NCBI RefSeq assembly: GCF_000766945.1
Contig: NZ_KN266209.1
Span: forward strand, 1-64,000
Source of the DNA: Cellvibrio mixtus subsp. mixtus J3-8
GTDB taxonomy: Bacteria; Pseudomonadota; Gammaproteobacteria; Pseudomonadales; Cellvibrionaceae
Length of the DNA stretch: 64,000 bases
Direction of reading: 5' to 3'
Position numbers and translations under genes: made by a program
Shown here: positions 29,429-39,072 of the stretch, piece after piece
Numbering within the stretch: position 1 is the stretch's first letter
Layout of the letters: every line of letters begins with the position of its first letter
Notes under the pieces: model-generated
Told to the model about the DNA's origin: nothing
Seen by the model: only the letters and a program-made list of their open reading frames with translations
Database searches by the model: none

Positions 29429-29734
29429 TTACTTGCCTGCGCGCTTGCGGCGCGCCTCTTTCGGGTCAGCGGCGAGCGGGCGATAAATCTCTACCCTGTC
29501 CCCCGCATGAAGGACGTGTTTATCCGCAGAATCCAGGCCTTTTGTACCCAGGGATTGTCCGAAAATACCCATTTTGGCACTGCTGATATCCAACCCGGGA
29601 AAGTGATCGGTAATACGCGAACGCCGGACCGCATCCAGCGCTGTCGTCCCCGGCTCAACCAGCAACGCGATAATTTTTTGCTTATGCGGCAGCGCATAAG
29701 CCACTTCTACGGAAATCAAATCAAAATCCGCCAT
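29429..29734 (-). CDS. rnfH: RnfH family ubiquitin-like protein
   Basis: 101 residues. The whole protein is an RnfH/YfjF beta-grasp domain (VEVAYALPHKQ, MGIFGQSLG, GDRVEIYRPL) with a basic tail. Its biochemical role is not established; it is almost always linked to ratA, as here, 39 bases downstream of it on the same strand. Confidence 0.92.
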   Translation of the reverse strand: MADFDLISVEVAYALPHKQKIIALLVEPGTTALDAVRRSRITDHFPGLDISSAKMGIFGQSLGTKGLDSADKHVLHAGDRVEIYRPLAADPKEARRKRAGK

Positions 29735-29773
29735 ACGACTTATCCCCGGTAAACCTGTTGCCTGCGAAACCGA

Positions 29774-30208
29774 TTAGCGATAAACCTGTTTTGCGCGAGC
29801 ACAAAGTGCATCCACCTGTTTGGTTCCGACCGACTCGAACAGTTTGCCCACCGCCATTCCCAGCAAACGATTTTTCATTTCGAATTCCAGCAAAAAACCT
29901 ACCTTGCACGCCTGTTCATTCAGCGGCGTAAATTGCCATACACCGCGCAGATAATTAAACGGGCCATCCACCAGGCTCATACTCATCCTGTGCGGGGCTT
30001 GCAATTGGTTGCGGGTGATAAAACTCTGCGCAACCCCCGCCTTGCTCAAATCCAGCCGCGCCTCCAGCCAATCATCACCGCGCGCCAGGACCTTCGCCCC
30101 CACGCACCCCTCCATATATTGCGGGTAGGCCTCAATATCATTGACCAGATCAAACATCTGTTGCGCGGAATAATGTACCAGCGCCGATCTTTCTACCTTT
30201 GTCGCCAA
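29774..30208 (-). CDS. ratA: RatA-family START-domain protein (COQ10 type)
   Basis: 144 residues from a probable TTG start at 30208 (LATKVERSALV); GGGGA lies 7 bases upstream, and the family begins at this point. An ATG 10 codons earlier has no support. A single polyketide-cyclase/START fold with the AYPQYMEGCVGAKV block. In Escherichia coli it has been described as an inhibitor of ribosome association; its relatives bind ubiquinone in respiration. I take it as a lipid/quinone-binding protein with uncertain role. Divergent from smpB and followed by rnfH, the standard arrangement. Confidence 0.9.
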   Translation of the reverse strand: MATKVERSALVHYSAQQMFDLVNDIEAYPQYMEGCVGAKVLARGDDWLEARLDLSKAGVAQSFITRNQLQAPHRMSMSLVDGPFNYLRGVWQFTPLNEQACKVGFLLEFEMKNRLLGMAVGKLFESVGTKQVDALCARAKQVYR

Positions 30209-30246
30209 GTTTCTGTCCCCACACAAATTCAGCCGCATTCGGGCTC

Positions 30247-30261
30247 ATACAATAATTGTAT
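30247..30261. promoter_or_regulatory. 15-bp palindrome in the ratA/smpB divergent region
   Basis: ATACAAT-A-ATTGTAT, perfect around one central base, 39 bases before the ratA start. It contains -10-like words on both strands and could be an operator or a divergent promoter core. Confidence 0.4.
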
Positions 30262-30316
30262 CGGGAATGAGGTGCCCGTATAAGCCTGACCCAAGACATA
30301 ATCGGCGGATTGCCGA

Positions 30317-30322
30317 TATAAT
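30317..30322 (+). promoter_or_regulatory. Candidate -10 box of smpB
   Basis: A perfect TATAAT 36 bases before the smpB start; no convincing -35 box at the right distance. Confidence 0.4.
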
Positions 30323-30358
30323 GCCCGCCCGATGTTCGATCCGGAAATCCAGGACTCC

Positions 30359-30841
30359 ATGGCCAAGAAAGCGCAAAAAAATAGCGACAGTACTATCGCC
30401 CTCAATAAAAAAGCCAAATTCGATTACGAATTGCACGAGCGTTTTGAAGCAGGCATTGCCCTCACCGGCTGGGAAGTGAAAAGCCTGCGCGCGGGCAAAG
30501 GCAATATCACCGACTGCTACGTGATTTTCAAAAATAACGAAGCCTGGTTATTGGCCTGCCAGATCCAGCCTTTGCTGAGCGCCTCTACCCACTTCGTTAC
30601 CGACCCGTTCCGCACACGTAAATTATTGCTGAATCGTCGCGAAATTAATCGTTTGCAAGAAGCTGTTGAACAAAAGGGTTACACCGTTGTGCCCATCGCG
30701 CTGTACTGGAAGGCACATATCGTGAAATGCGAAATCGCGATCGCTAAAGGCAAGCAATTGCACGATAAACGTGAAACCGAAAAAGAGCGCGATTGGGCGC
30801 GCGAGAAACAACGTTTGTTCCAGAAAGATCAACGCGGTTAA
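30359..30841 (+). CDS. smpB: SsrA-binding protein SmpB
   Basis: 160 residues. The oligonucleotide-binding barrel begins [19 protein letters not shown] (conserved block around GWEVKSLR) and the basic C-terminal tail ends [16 protein letters not shown], the part that enters the decoding site. SmpB brings tmRNA to stalled ribosomes for trans-translation. Start at 30359 with AGGA 4 bases upstream; nine extra codons upstream in frame are not used. The tmRNA gene itself was not seen in the window. Confidence 0.98.
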   Translation: MAKKAQKNSDSTIALNKKAKFDYELHERFEAGIALTGWEVKSLRAGKGNITDCYVIFKNNEAWLLACQIQPLLSASTHFVTDPFRTRKLLLNRREINRLQEAVEQKGYTVVPIALYWKAHIVKCEIAIAKGKQLHDKRETEKERDWAREKQRLFQKDQRG

Positions 30842-30873
30842 TGATTAATTAAAATCATTAACCTGCTGCAATA

Positions 30874-30902
30874 AAAAAATCCCGCCTGGTGCGGGATTTT
30901 TT
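30874..30902. terminator. Bidirectional terminator between smpB and the GH5 gene
   Basis: AAAAAATCCCGC/GCGGGATTTTTT with 5-base loop; serves both convergent genes. Confidence 0.94.
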
Positions 30903-30940
30903 ATTGCCTGCTCGCGATCGCGTTACCGATCGCGCATTGA

Positions 30941-32044
30941 TTACTTCTTGTTTTCTTTCAACATCACTTCACGGAAATGCTTGCCTTGCATGGTAGGTTC
31001 ATAGGTTTTGTAATCCTTGAACATTTGCGGTGACCAATCCGGGTCAAACACCCAACCCACCCAGCTAATACCTTTGTGACCAAAATAATCAGTGATGCGT
31101 TTGCCATAACTGCCATCATCAATCACCGGTATGTGCGCCCCCTTATCGGTTGCCAGTTGATAACCAATTTCGGTCGCAAAGACCGGATATTTATCCGCCG
31201 CAAACCCAAAATCGCGGTCCCAGTTTTTTTCATAAGGCGCGTCGACTTTCATTGGGTAAGGATGGCTGACGTAAGCAATGTTATCGCGCTCAATAGGTGT
31301 TTTAGCGATGGGCGTTAAATCGTAAGCCCAATTAAACCCTGCAACCAATGAAATGGCTTTAGGATTATGCGCTTGAATAATGGTAATAATTTCTTCGTTA
31401 ATGGCTTTCCACTCTTCCCAGCTGACTATACCGAGGCGGCCATTAAATACCGTGGGCTCATTAAATATTTCGTAAAACGCCACGGCATTAACACCGGCAT
31501 AACGCTCGGCGACCGTGCGCCAGAAATCATAAGTTTCGGGCTTATCAGTGTAATAGGAATTATTCTGGAACATTTGCGATTTCAAATTGCCAATCGAATG
31601 CCAATCCAGGATCACATACATTCCCAACTCGTTGGCCCAGATCACGGTTTGGTCGAGCATCGCCAGGTAGGCTTTTTTCCCGTGTTTGCGCCAGGCAGAT
31701 GGATGCACCGGCACACGCACTACATTAGCGCCCCAGGATTGAATAACTTCAAAATGTTTTTTAGTGAAGTGTTTATCGCGTGAAATTTTATCCGGGTCAG
31801 AAATATTCAAGCCGCGAAATACCATCACCTTGCCGGCGTCATCGACAAACTTATTGCCCTGCACTTTGATCAGTGGCAACTGTTTGGCGATTTTGGTTTT
31901 ATCAAACGCGGGAACATCGGTTTGGTTCCACCAGCCACTGGTATTTTCCCAGGCATTGTCAGCAAAACAAAGGGAACTGGCAAACAGCGAGCTAATAAAA
32001 AATAATGAACAAAAAATTGTCAGGTAGTAACGCAGGGTTCTCAT
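30941..32044 (-). CDS. Secreted GH5 glycoside hydrolase (endoglucanase-like)
   Basis: 367 residues with a signal peptide (about 1-28, cleaved near CFADN). A GH5 TIM barrel follows: VFRGLN at strand 1, NVVRVPVHP, ILDWHS, acid/base Glu196 in EIFNEP, HPYPM, and nucleophile Glu292 in FATEIGY. It should cleave beta-1,4-linked glucan or a related polysaccharide outside the cytoplasm. No carbohydrate-binding module or linker is attached, unlike many cellulases of such bacteria, and the catalytic domain carries a 40-residue N-terminal extension. The exact GH5 subfamily and substrate cannot be fixed by eye. Single gene; 221 bp separate its start from the tamB end, with no promoter I can name. Confidence 0.9.
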   Translation of the reverse strand: MRTLRYYLTIFCSLFFISSLFASSLCFADNAWENTSGWWNQTDVPAFDKTKIAKQLPLIKVQGNKFVDDAGKVMVFRGLNISDPDKISRDKHFTKKHFEVIQSWGANVVRVPVHPSAWRKHGKKAYLAMLDQTVIWANELGMYVILDWHSIGNLKSQMFQNNSYYTDKPETYDFWRTVAERYAGVNAVAFYEIFNEPTVFNGRLGIVSWEEWKAINEEIITIIQAHNPKAISLVAGFNWAYDLTPIAKTPIERDNIAYVSHPYPMKVDAPYEKNWDRDFGFAADKYPVFATEIGYQLATDKGAHIPVIDDGSYGKRITDYFGHKGISWVGWVFDPDWSPQMFKDYKTYEPTMQGKHFREVMLKENKK

Positions 32045-32265
32045 GGCAAAGCCTCGTGATATTTTTAATTGTATGTAGCTATTTATTAAACGTTTTTATG
32101 AAATGTACCGGATTAATGCAGCGATTCAATTAACTTATTTACTATCAGGAATCGGGCAACCGGACAGGTTTGCCAGGGCAAACGCTCGCTAGCATAGATA
32201 ATTCGCAGCCATTTGGATCGTGTTTTAACCCTATTTAACGTCTGACACTATCATTCTTATAAAAA

Positions 32266-35200
32266 TTAGCGTTCAACTTTATAAACCACATCCACGCTTT
32301 GGGTTTCACCGGATTCGGCTTCGATACGCAACCGTTCTGTTAATTGATATTCCATACCCAGGCTGAAAGCCTGGTCAAAAATTCCCACGACATACCGCAC
32401 CAATAATCGGGGCGTCAGGTATTTACCTACCCATAATTCACTTTGTTCAAGCCCCTGGTCCGCTTTAATTTCCAGTTCATCGACATGGAAAAAACGGGTA
32501 ATTCCACCGGTAATGGAACCTCCGGAATCCATTCCCAACCCACTCATAGCACTCACCAATAATGAAGCATCGGCTTTGGAAGCTTCGCTCATTGGTTTGC
32601 CCGTTAACAGCATCATCATCGCTGCACTTTCACTCATGCTTTCGGATGAAAACACCGTCGCTTTTGGCTTTTGCAGGGTGCCGGAAATATCCAGCCCGAC
32701 TTTGGTATTGTCGTCATCGCGAATAATGCGCGAGGCGCGAATTTCCAAACCGGGATTTTCATACGGCCCCTGGAATAGCAAACGCCCGCGATCAATCGTC
32801 AATGACTGGCCGTAAGCTTTATAACTACCCTCCACGACGCTGACATAACCACTGGTAAAAAATTGTCGCTGGTTTTCTTTCAGTAAATTAATTTTTCCCG
32901 TTAATTTACTGTTCAAACCAAAGCCGTTAAAAATAACATCGTCACCCAGCGACAAGTTTAAATTGGTCAGTATTTTAAGCGGTGTTTCCGTATTACCATG
33001 TGCAAATTGATCATCGACAACAACCGCATCCGGCGAAACCTGGGTTGCACTTTCAGGCAAAGTTTTAATATTCGCACGCGCCCAGGGAATAACAGCACTG
33101 CCGGAAAGTTCTACCAGATTTTGATTGGCGCTCACTTTAATATCGGGGCTCAAGGTAGCTTTCAATTCAGGCAAGGAAACAACTTCGACATTGTTACCAT
33201 TGACAAAGCCTTGCAAGCTCCAATCAGGAGAGCCAAATTTGGTTAAATCCCCTACCACGGACAATCGCCCTTTATCCGATTGCAATTGGCTCACCAGGCT
33301 AATGGTACCCGCCTGGCTGGAATTTATTTGCAATTCAATATTGGTTAAATCCAAACCGAGGCGCGGCAAATTGGCAACACCATTATGCAAGCTGACATTG
33401 CCAATTAAATAAGGCTGCGCAAAGGTTCCGCCCACTGATAGATCGGCAAGGAAATCACCCTTCACATCATTGGCAAATGGCACCACCGTTTCCAATGGGG
33501 CAAGGTTGGAAAAGCGCGCAATTAAATTTCCACTATTAATCTTTTGTTGTATTAAATCAACATCGGCACTGGTAGTAATTTGCCCATAGCCAGTCCACTC
33601 CATTTCCCCATTCGCCGTTAACTTTCCCTTTTGCAAAATGGATTGCACCGAAAAATTTCGCCAGGGATAAACTTCCGTTGTACCGCCCGCATACTGGTAA
33701 CGCAATTCTGCATTGCGTGTGCTGACATTGGCGCTGGCACTCATATTGGCTAACGAAAAATCCGGCGCCCTTGCATGCAGCGAGCCATCCATAACGCCCG
33801 CGAAATAAACTTCCACTTTAAAGAGGGATAAAAATTGCCGTAGCGGAACAGAATCGAGATTGGCATTTATACGTGCGCCAGTGGTGCTGGCCCATTCGCC
33901 ATCAATACATAATTGTGGCAAGGAATAGGTTTCTATCGGACTTGCCGGTAATTTTTTATTTGCATCCAACCAATCATAATTATTTTTTACAAAAGTCGCA
34001 TTGGGCATCCAATCGCCAATAACCTGCTCCTGTTCCACTTCGGAAATACGCTCAACCTGGCCAGTAAGGTTACTGCGTGTGGTTAAGCATTGGCGATCCA
34101 GAATAATTGCGTCGCTATTAACGCGAATAGGCTGGCTTGAGGTTAACCACCAACGCGGCACTTTCTTCAGCTTTATCGCCAGCTGCTCAAACTGGCCCTG
34201 CCACTGCGCCTCGTTATATTCACCACGCATTTTCATATCGACACGACCATAGGTGGTATGCCTGACCAGCGCTTCCAGTTTATGTTGTTTGAGCGAACCA
34301 AAGCCATTCACAATCAAGCTGGAAAAATGATTATCGGCCAGGCGTAAGCGGGTGGCCGCAAACGTTAATGCATAATCTTCCGCGCGAATAGCAGCAATGA
34401 CATTTGCGGCAACAGGTGCAGCAATTGGCACCGAAGGTTCCGCGGCAGCTTGTGAACTGACCGGCCCTTGCAATTCCTGTTTTGGAATTAACGATAACTG
34501 CAATTTTTCAACGGAATAATTGCCCCAGGAAAATTGGGTGATGGAAGTATCTATTTCCAATGTGGGTTTTTGTGCAGTGCCTTGCAAGTGACCTTTACTA
34601 ACAACACTGCCTTGCACACTATTATCAATTTGATACAACATAGGTGCGTTGATATCCCATTCCAGATTAAACGCACTACCTATATCACCTTTCAACTGCA
34701 AGCGGTTTGCGCCAAAAATAAATTGCAAACCATCGCTGTGCAAATTTTTTCCATCGTAAGCCAGGCTACCATTGGCCAACAAATTATTACCGCGAATATC
34801 ACCACTCACATCCAGATCCTGCACCTGTGCATTCCAGCCTGGATTCGCATTAACACTTGCATTGGCGCTGTTATACGCGCCTTGCGTGGAAAATGAGGCA
34901 TTGATATTACTTGGCCAATCCTCCAATAAACTCGCAAGATTTAAATGCGCGGCGCTAACAGCTAATTTCCATTTCACCTGCGGCAACCATTCCACATCCC
35001 CTTGCAGGCTTAAACCAGCGTCGCTATCAATATATTCTTGCGCTACAGGTACGTGGACTAAAGAACTGCTGGTATTAGCGTTACTGCTATTGGCATTAGC
35101 CAAATAACGTTCGCGAAAATTTAAAAATTCAATATGGATTTTTTTTAAATCGCCGTGTGCTGCGGCGCTAATACCGAGCATGGGAGCCCCGGGTAAATGA

Positions 35201-36240
35201 ATATCCCCTTGCACTTTAGCGTTGTAACCTTGCCAATTTCCATTTGCATTAAGCTCACCACTCGTGACCGGTACAGGTTTGCCAGGGACCCACCATTGGG
35301 CAGGTAAAATTTGTTGTTGCCAGCTCGCGGTTAATTGCAGGAGCGGGGCTTGCAGTAACGCATTATTGTTATCAACAATGCTGGTTGTGATAACACCGGA
35401 TAACACCACCGGTGAATTCATCCGGGTAGAAATTTGCAACGCTTTTAAATCGCCGCTGATTTCGCTAACACCTGCATAGGCGAGCGCAGCGGAGGTTGGT
35501 CGCAACATTAACAGGCGCGGCGCTGACGACGACAAAGGAAGAACCGGTGCAATTGCTGAAGAAATTATCGATGAAAATAATGTCGCACCCGCGTTAAGTG
35601 CATCGTGATCCTGAGCTTGCCATAACCATTGCGCAGTGGCTTTGGTTACGTACGGAAATGCAAGTTCAGTCACACCGGTCAAGCGCACCGAATAATTGTC
35701 GTGCACCAAGGCAAGATCATTATAGCGAAAATTAAAGGTCCCCCAGCTCAGTGAACCACTGAGCTGACGCCAGTGTTGTTGCGAATTCCCTTGCACCAAC
35801 GTGATGTTGTTAATGTGCGCCTGTTGTAAATAAATGCGCAATGGCAAGCGCAATTGCGGCCATTGGTTAAAGGGCGAAACAGGTTCTTTTTTCGGGGCGG
35901 ATTGCGGAGGTTGAATGACCACAGCATCAGCACGCAATGACTGGATTACCAGTGCACCATAGAGTAAATCCACAGGGCGCCAGCGAAACGATAATTTTTG
36001 TGCGCGATAAAATTGCTGATCAGTGCGATATTCCAGCGTGTCGATATCCAGGCCTTTACGCAAATCGCCTTTGACACCGCGCAATTCTACTCCTGCAACC
36101 GAAGCAATATGTGTAACAACCCAGCGACTGCCAGTTTCAGTTTCAACAATAGCAACAACAGTAGCCAATAAAATTAAAAAGAATGCCAGCAGGCCTAAAA
36201 AAACCTGGCGAATTTTTTTTAATACCATGCGCACTTGCAT
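32266..36240 (-). CDS. tamB: Translocation and assembly module protein TamB
   Basis: 1324 residues. A single N-terminal transmembrane anchor (about 8-32) is followed by a very long beta-rich periplasmic region, and the C-terminal DUF490 domain (about 950-1324) ends LRIEAESGETQSVDVVYKVER in its last turn, the conserved family end. TamB spans the periplasm, working with TamA in outer-membrane protein insertion and, as an AsmA-like bridge, in phospholipid transport. Its ATG overlaps the tamA stop by one base (TAATG), so translation is coupled. Confidence 0.95.
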   Translation of the reverse strand: MQVRMVLKKIRQVFLGLLAFFLILLATVVAIVETETGSRWVVTHIASVAGVELRGVKGDLRKGLDIDTLEYRTDQQFYRAQKLSFRWRPVDLLYGALVIQSLRADAVVIQPPQSAPKKEPVSPFNQWPQLRLPLRIYLQQAHINNITLVQGNSQQHWRQLSGSLSWGTFNFRYNDLALVHDNYSVRLTGVTELAFPYVTKATAQWLWQAQDHDALNAGATLFSSIISSAIAPVLPLSSSAPRLLMLRPTSAALAYAGVSEISGDLKALQISTRMNSPVVLSGVITTSIVDNNNALLQAPLLQLTASWQQQILPAQWWVPGKPVPVTSGELNANGNWQGYNAKVQGDIHLPGAPMLGISAAAHGDLKKIHIEFLNFRERYLANANSSNANTSSSLVHVPVAQEYIDSDAGLSLQGDVEWLPQVKWKLAVSAAHLNLASLLEDWPSNINASFSTQGAYNSANASVNANPGWNAQVQDLDVSGDIRGNNLLANGSLAYDGKNLHSDGLQFIFGANRLQLKGDIGSAFNLEWDINAPMLYQIDNSVQGSVVSKGHLQGTAQKPTLEIDTSITQFSWGNYSVEKLQLSLIPKQELQGPVSSQAAAEPSVPIAAPVAANVIAAIRAEDYALTFAATRLRLADNHFSSLIVNGFGSLKQHKLEALVRHTTYGRVDMKMRGEYNEAQWQGQFEQLAIKLKKVPRWWLTSSQPIRVNSDAIILDRQCLTTRSNLTGQVERISEVEQEQVIGDWMPNATFVKNNYDWLDANKKLPASPIETYSLPQLCIDGEWASTTGARINANLDSVPLRQFLSLFKVEVYFAGVMDGSLHARAPDFSLANMSASANVSTRNAELRYQYAGGTTEVYPWRNFSVQSILQKGKLTANGEMEWTGYGQITTSADVDLIQQKINSGNLIARFSNLAPLETVVPFANDVKGDFLADLSVGGTFAQPYLIGNVSLHNGVANLPRLGLDLTNIELQINSSQAGTISLVSQLQSDKGRLSVVGDLTKFGSPDWSLQGFVNGNNVEVVSLPELKATLSPDIKVSANQNLVELSGSAVIPWARANIKTLPESATQVSPDAVVVDDQFAHGNTETPLKILTNLNLSLGDDVIFNGFGLNSKLTGKINLLKENQRQFFTSGYVSVVEGSYKAYGQSLTIDRGRLLFQGPYENPGLEIRASRIIRDDDNTKVGLDISGTLQKPKATVFSSESMSESAAMMMLLTGKPMSEASKADASLLVSAMSGLGMDSGGSITGGITRFFHVDELEIKADQGLEQSELWVGKYLTPRLLVRYVVGIFDQAFSLGMEYQLTERLRIEAESGETQSVDVVYKVER

Positions 36241-38033
36241 TATAAATCTGGCCCCATACTAATGTGCAGGCGCCATCCTTTGGTTCTATCATCTTGCGTG
36301 ACAGGGTCCAAGGCTTTGGCCACATCAATTCGAATAGGGCCAATGGGTGATACCCAACGCACACCGACGCCTGCACCACGCTTCAGGTCAAAATCGCCAT
36401 CATCAATTGCATTCCCCATATCAAAAAATGCGGCAGCAACCCAGTTGGATTCTTCAAAACGGTAATCGTATTCCACACTCGCCACAAATAAATTATTACC
36501 ACCAATTACTTCCATCTCACCGGTACGCCTGCTTTTTTTCGATGGTCCAAGCGATTTGTAATCATATCCACGTACACTGGCGTCACCCCCGGCAAAGTAG
36601 CGTACCGATGCAGGTAGCAAATCAACATTGGAAATATCAGTCAAACCTGTTTCAGTGCGCAACAACAACCTTCCTGACGCCAGCGGCCTGATATATTTAA
36701 CACGACTGTACAACTGTAAAAAACTGCGATCCGAACCCAGGCTTTCCGGTGAGCCGGATAATTTACTGATAAGGCTCCAACCGTGCATTGGATAAGCGTT
36801 ACCATCCGTTTTAGTGCGCGATAACGTTACAGAGGGAATAATTAACCCGATAGTTTCCGGGTTTTCCGTACCCACAGTAGATTCTTCATAGGTATAGTCC
36901 AATGCGTAGGTCTGTAACCATTTATTGTCTTGGTAATAGGTATAACTGGCGCCATATAAATCTTTTTCGCTGTAATAGGCATCAACCGTTTCTTCCAAAT
37001 AACCGGTGTAAATATTTACAAATTCATAGGCGGGATTGCGCAACGGGATTTTATAATTAATCTTCGCTTCTTCTTTGATTTCTGACATCGAATAATCTGC
37101 GGCCAGTGAATGGCCACGGCGATTGACATATCGGTCTTCAAAACCTAATTTCACACGCGGTTTGTCTGCTTCAACCCCGAGGCCAATGGAATAAGCGCGA
37201 CGCTTTTTTTCTTCAAGGTCGATATTGATTTGTACTTCGTTATTTTCCAGCGCTTGCAAATCCGGGGTTACCCCCGCAATAGCAAAATAATTGCTGGTGT
37301 TATATAAATTTTTTAATTCCAGTAATTTTTCAGTATCGTAATAATCACCTTCCTGAATATTGTAATAACGGCGTAGAAATTCCTCGCTGAGGATATTGTG
37401 CTTTAAGTTAATAGCACCAATTTTGTAGCGCGGCCCGGTGTTGTAAATCAATTCAATTGCGGCGGACTTTTCACCTACATTCACCAGAATACGCGATAGC
37501 GCAAATTCAGCATCAAAATACCCGTGCGCTGCCGCTAATGTATCAAAGCGCGATTTCAGGGCTTCATAGCGGCCGTGGTTTAATCGATTGCCAACTTTAA
37601 TTCCGGGCTGATCGTAAAGGCTTTGGAATATTTTATCGTCCGTACCTTCGCCATGGATTTCAATACGTAATTCTTTCACCAATACTGGATCGCCAGGAGT
37701 GAGCGTAATGCGCAAACCCCAGCAATTTTTGTTGTTAAGGAGCTTGGCCTCGTATTCCAGTTGGTAATAGCCAAGTGCCTGCGCGGCTTTATTGATTTCA
37801 GCTTCGGCATCAACCAGGCGCGAGTTAAGCCTCCACAACGGTGCTTTACAGCTTTCATCGGCAAGGGAGAGGTGTTGGCGAATATTTTCACGCAGACTTT
37901 TGGTGCCACCTTCGATCTCAATCTCCGGTTCGGCAGCATAAAGCGGAGTGGCTGCCAACAAGATTATTGGCGCAAACACGCGATAGGAAAATAACGGCAG
38001 GAATAGTGAAGTACGTAATTCCATAATCTTCAT
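36240..38033 (-). CDS. tamA: Translocation and assembly module protein TamA (Omp85 family)
   Basis: About 597 residues: signal peptide (to about LYAAEPE), three POTRA domains (about 35-265) and a 16-strand Omp85 barrel with the lid-lock motif VRGY (FAGGDASVRGY) and a C-terminal Leu. It inserts a set of outer-membrane proteins with TamB. The open frame continues upstream to 38495 but that part runs antisense to rlmJ and lacks the expected signal peptide, so I start at ATG 38033; ATG 38024 is also possible. Neither has a strong ribosome site. Confidence 0.93.
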   Translation of the reverse strand: MKIMELRTSLFLPLFSYRVFAPIILLAATPLYAAEPEIEIEGGTKSLRENIRQHLSLADESCKAPLWRLNSRLVDAEAEINKAAQALGYYQLEYEAKLLNNKNCWGLRITLTPGDPVLVKELRIEIHGEGTDDKIFQSLYDQPGIKVGNRLNHGRYEALKSRFDTLAAAHGYFDAEFALSRILVNVGEKSAAIELIYNTGPRYKIGAINLKHNILSEEFLRRYYNIQEGDYYDTEKLLELKNLYNTSNYFAIAGVTPDLQALENNEVQINIDLEEKKRRAYSIGLGVEADKPRVKLGFEDRYVNRRGHSLAADYSMSEIKEEAKINYKIPLRNPAYEFVNIYTGYLEETVDAYYSEKDLYGASYTYYQDNKWLQTYALDYTYEESTVGTENPETIGLIIPSVTLSRTKTDGNAYPMHGWSLISKLSGSPESLGSDRSFLQLYSRVKYIRPLASGRLLLRTETGLTDISNVDLLPASVRYFAGGDASVRGYDYKSLGPSKKSRRTGEMEVIGGNNLFVASVEYDYRFEESNWVAAAFFDMGNAIDDGDFDLKRGAGVGVRWVSPIGPIRIDVAKALDPVTQDDRTKGWRLHISMGPDL

Positions 38034-38109
38034 CGTTATAGGCGGCAACTCTATTAACCGCAAATCATGCATGGCCATGCAAGGCATCAATTGTGACATT
38101 CTTGTGCAC

Positions 38110-38146
38110 GTAAATGTTCCTTGACGTCCGGGTAAATGTTCTTTGA
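38110..38146. repeat. Phased direct repeat between tamA and rlmJ
   Basis: GTAAATGTTCCTTGA (38110-38124) and GTAAATGTTCTTTGA (38132-38146) match at 14 of 15 positions and lie 22 bp apart, two helical turns, so a protein bound to both would sit on one DNA face. Position in a divergent promoter region suggests an operator. Confidence 0.55.
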
Positions 38147-38216
38147 TATTGGGGTAATTGTGCTGTGCACCCGCTATAATCGCGCCGATCTTACCTGTAT
38201 TCCCACGGAATTTACC

Positions 38217-39062
38217 ATGCTCAGTTACCGCCACGGCTTTCATGCCGGCAATTTTGCCGACGTACTCAAACACACAGTGCTGGTGCACATCATTGAGTAT
38301 ATGAAACAAAAAGATAAAGCTCTGCGTATTATTGATACCCACGCCGGTGCCGGTGTTTATAAATTGAACGGGCCCCAGGCGCAAAAAAATCGCGAATTCG
38401 ATACCGGCATTGGCCGCCTTTGGGATAACACTCTGGCACCCGCTGCGGTGACTCAATATCTCACCGCTGTCCGCAGCGTCAATGAACATGGGCAATTACA
38501 AATTTATCCGGGTTCACCATTGTTGATGCAAACACTGATGCGTCCGCAAGACCGTGTATTCCTGCATGAATTGCATCCCGCCGATTTCCAGTTCCTGCGC
38601 GATTGCATGCGCGACAATAAACACATCAAAGTCTTGAATGAAGATGGCTTCGCCGGTTTACAAGCCTTGTTGCCGCCGCCAGATCGACGCGCACTGGTGT
38701 TAATCGATCCCTCTTACGAGGTTAAAAATGATTACCAGCATTTAGTGAAACAAGTAATACAAGCCCATAAACGTTTTCCTACCGGCACGTTTGCAATTTG
38801 GTATCCGGTAGTATTGCGCCAGCGTATTGATGAAATGGAATTGGCGTTACAAAAATCCGGTATCGCGAACATCCAATTACTGGAATTGGGATTATTGCCC
38901 GACAATCCGGAACACGGTATGACTTCCAGCGGTATGATTGTGATCAACCCACCCTGGACGCTCTGGAGTGCGATGGAAGAAGCTTTACCCTGGCTAGTAG
39001 AGCAATTGAGTGAAGAACATGCAGGCTTTTATCGCCTGGAACAATTAGTTGCGGAAAAATAA
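38217..39062 (+). CDS. rlmJ: 23S rRNA (adenine2030-N6)-methyltransferase RlmJ
   Basis: 281 residues from ATG 38217, matching the family start MLSYRHGFHAGNFADVLKH in its first blocks; an upstream ATG at 38136 is not credible. The SAM-binding region is IIDTHAGAGVY, and motif IV reads LIDPSYE where N6-adenine methyltransferases usually show DPPY. RlmJ methylates A2030 of 23S rRNA. A perfect TATAAT lies at 38175-38180, with no good -35. Two small membrane protein genes follow closely on the same strand. Confidence 0.96.
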   Translation: MLSYRHGFHAGNFADVLKHTVLVHIIEYMKQKDKALRIIDTHAGAGVYKLNGPQAQKNREFDTGIGRLWDNTLAPAAVTQYLTAVRSVNEHGQLQIYPGSPLLMQTLMRPQDRVFLHELHPADFQFLRDCMRDNKHIKVLNEDGFAGLQALLPPPDRRALVLIDPSYEVKNDYQHLVKQVIQAHKRFPTGTFAIWYPVVLRQRIDEMELALQKSGIANIQLLELGLLPDNPEHGMTSSGMIVINPPWTLWSAMEEALPWLVEQLSEEHAGFYRLEQLVAEK

Positions 39063-39072
39063 TGGTGAAATT

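Noticed and set aside
29774-30208. Calling ratA with rnfH a toxin-antitoxin pair
   Set aside because: The toxin label comes from Escherichia coli overexpression; the START fold, small neighbour and conserved housekeeping context fit a quinone or lipid role better.
30842-30940. Search for tmRNA (ssrA) next to smpB
   Set aside because: No tRNA-like ends or tag frame were seen; only a terminator is present.
38034-38495. N-terminal extension of the tamA frame
   Set aside because: It runs antisense to rlmJ and puts the signal peptide 150 residues inside the protein.
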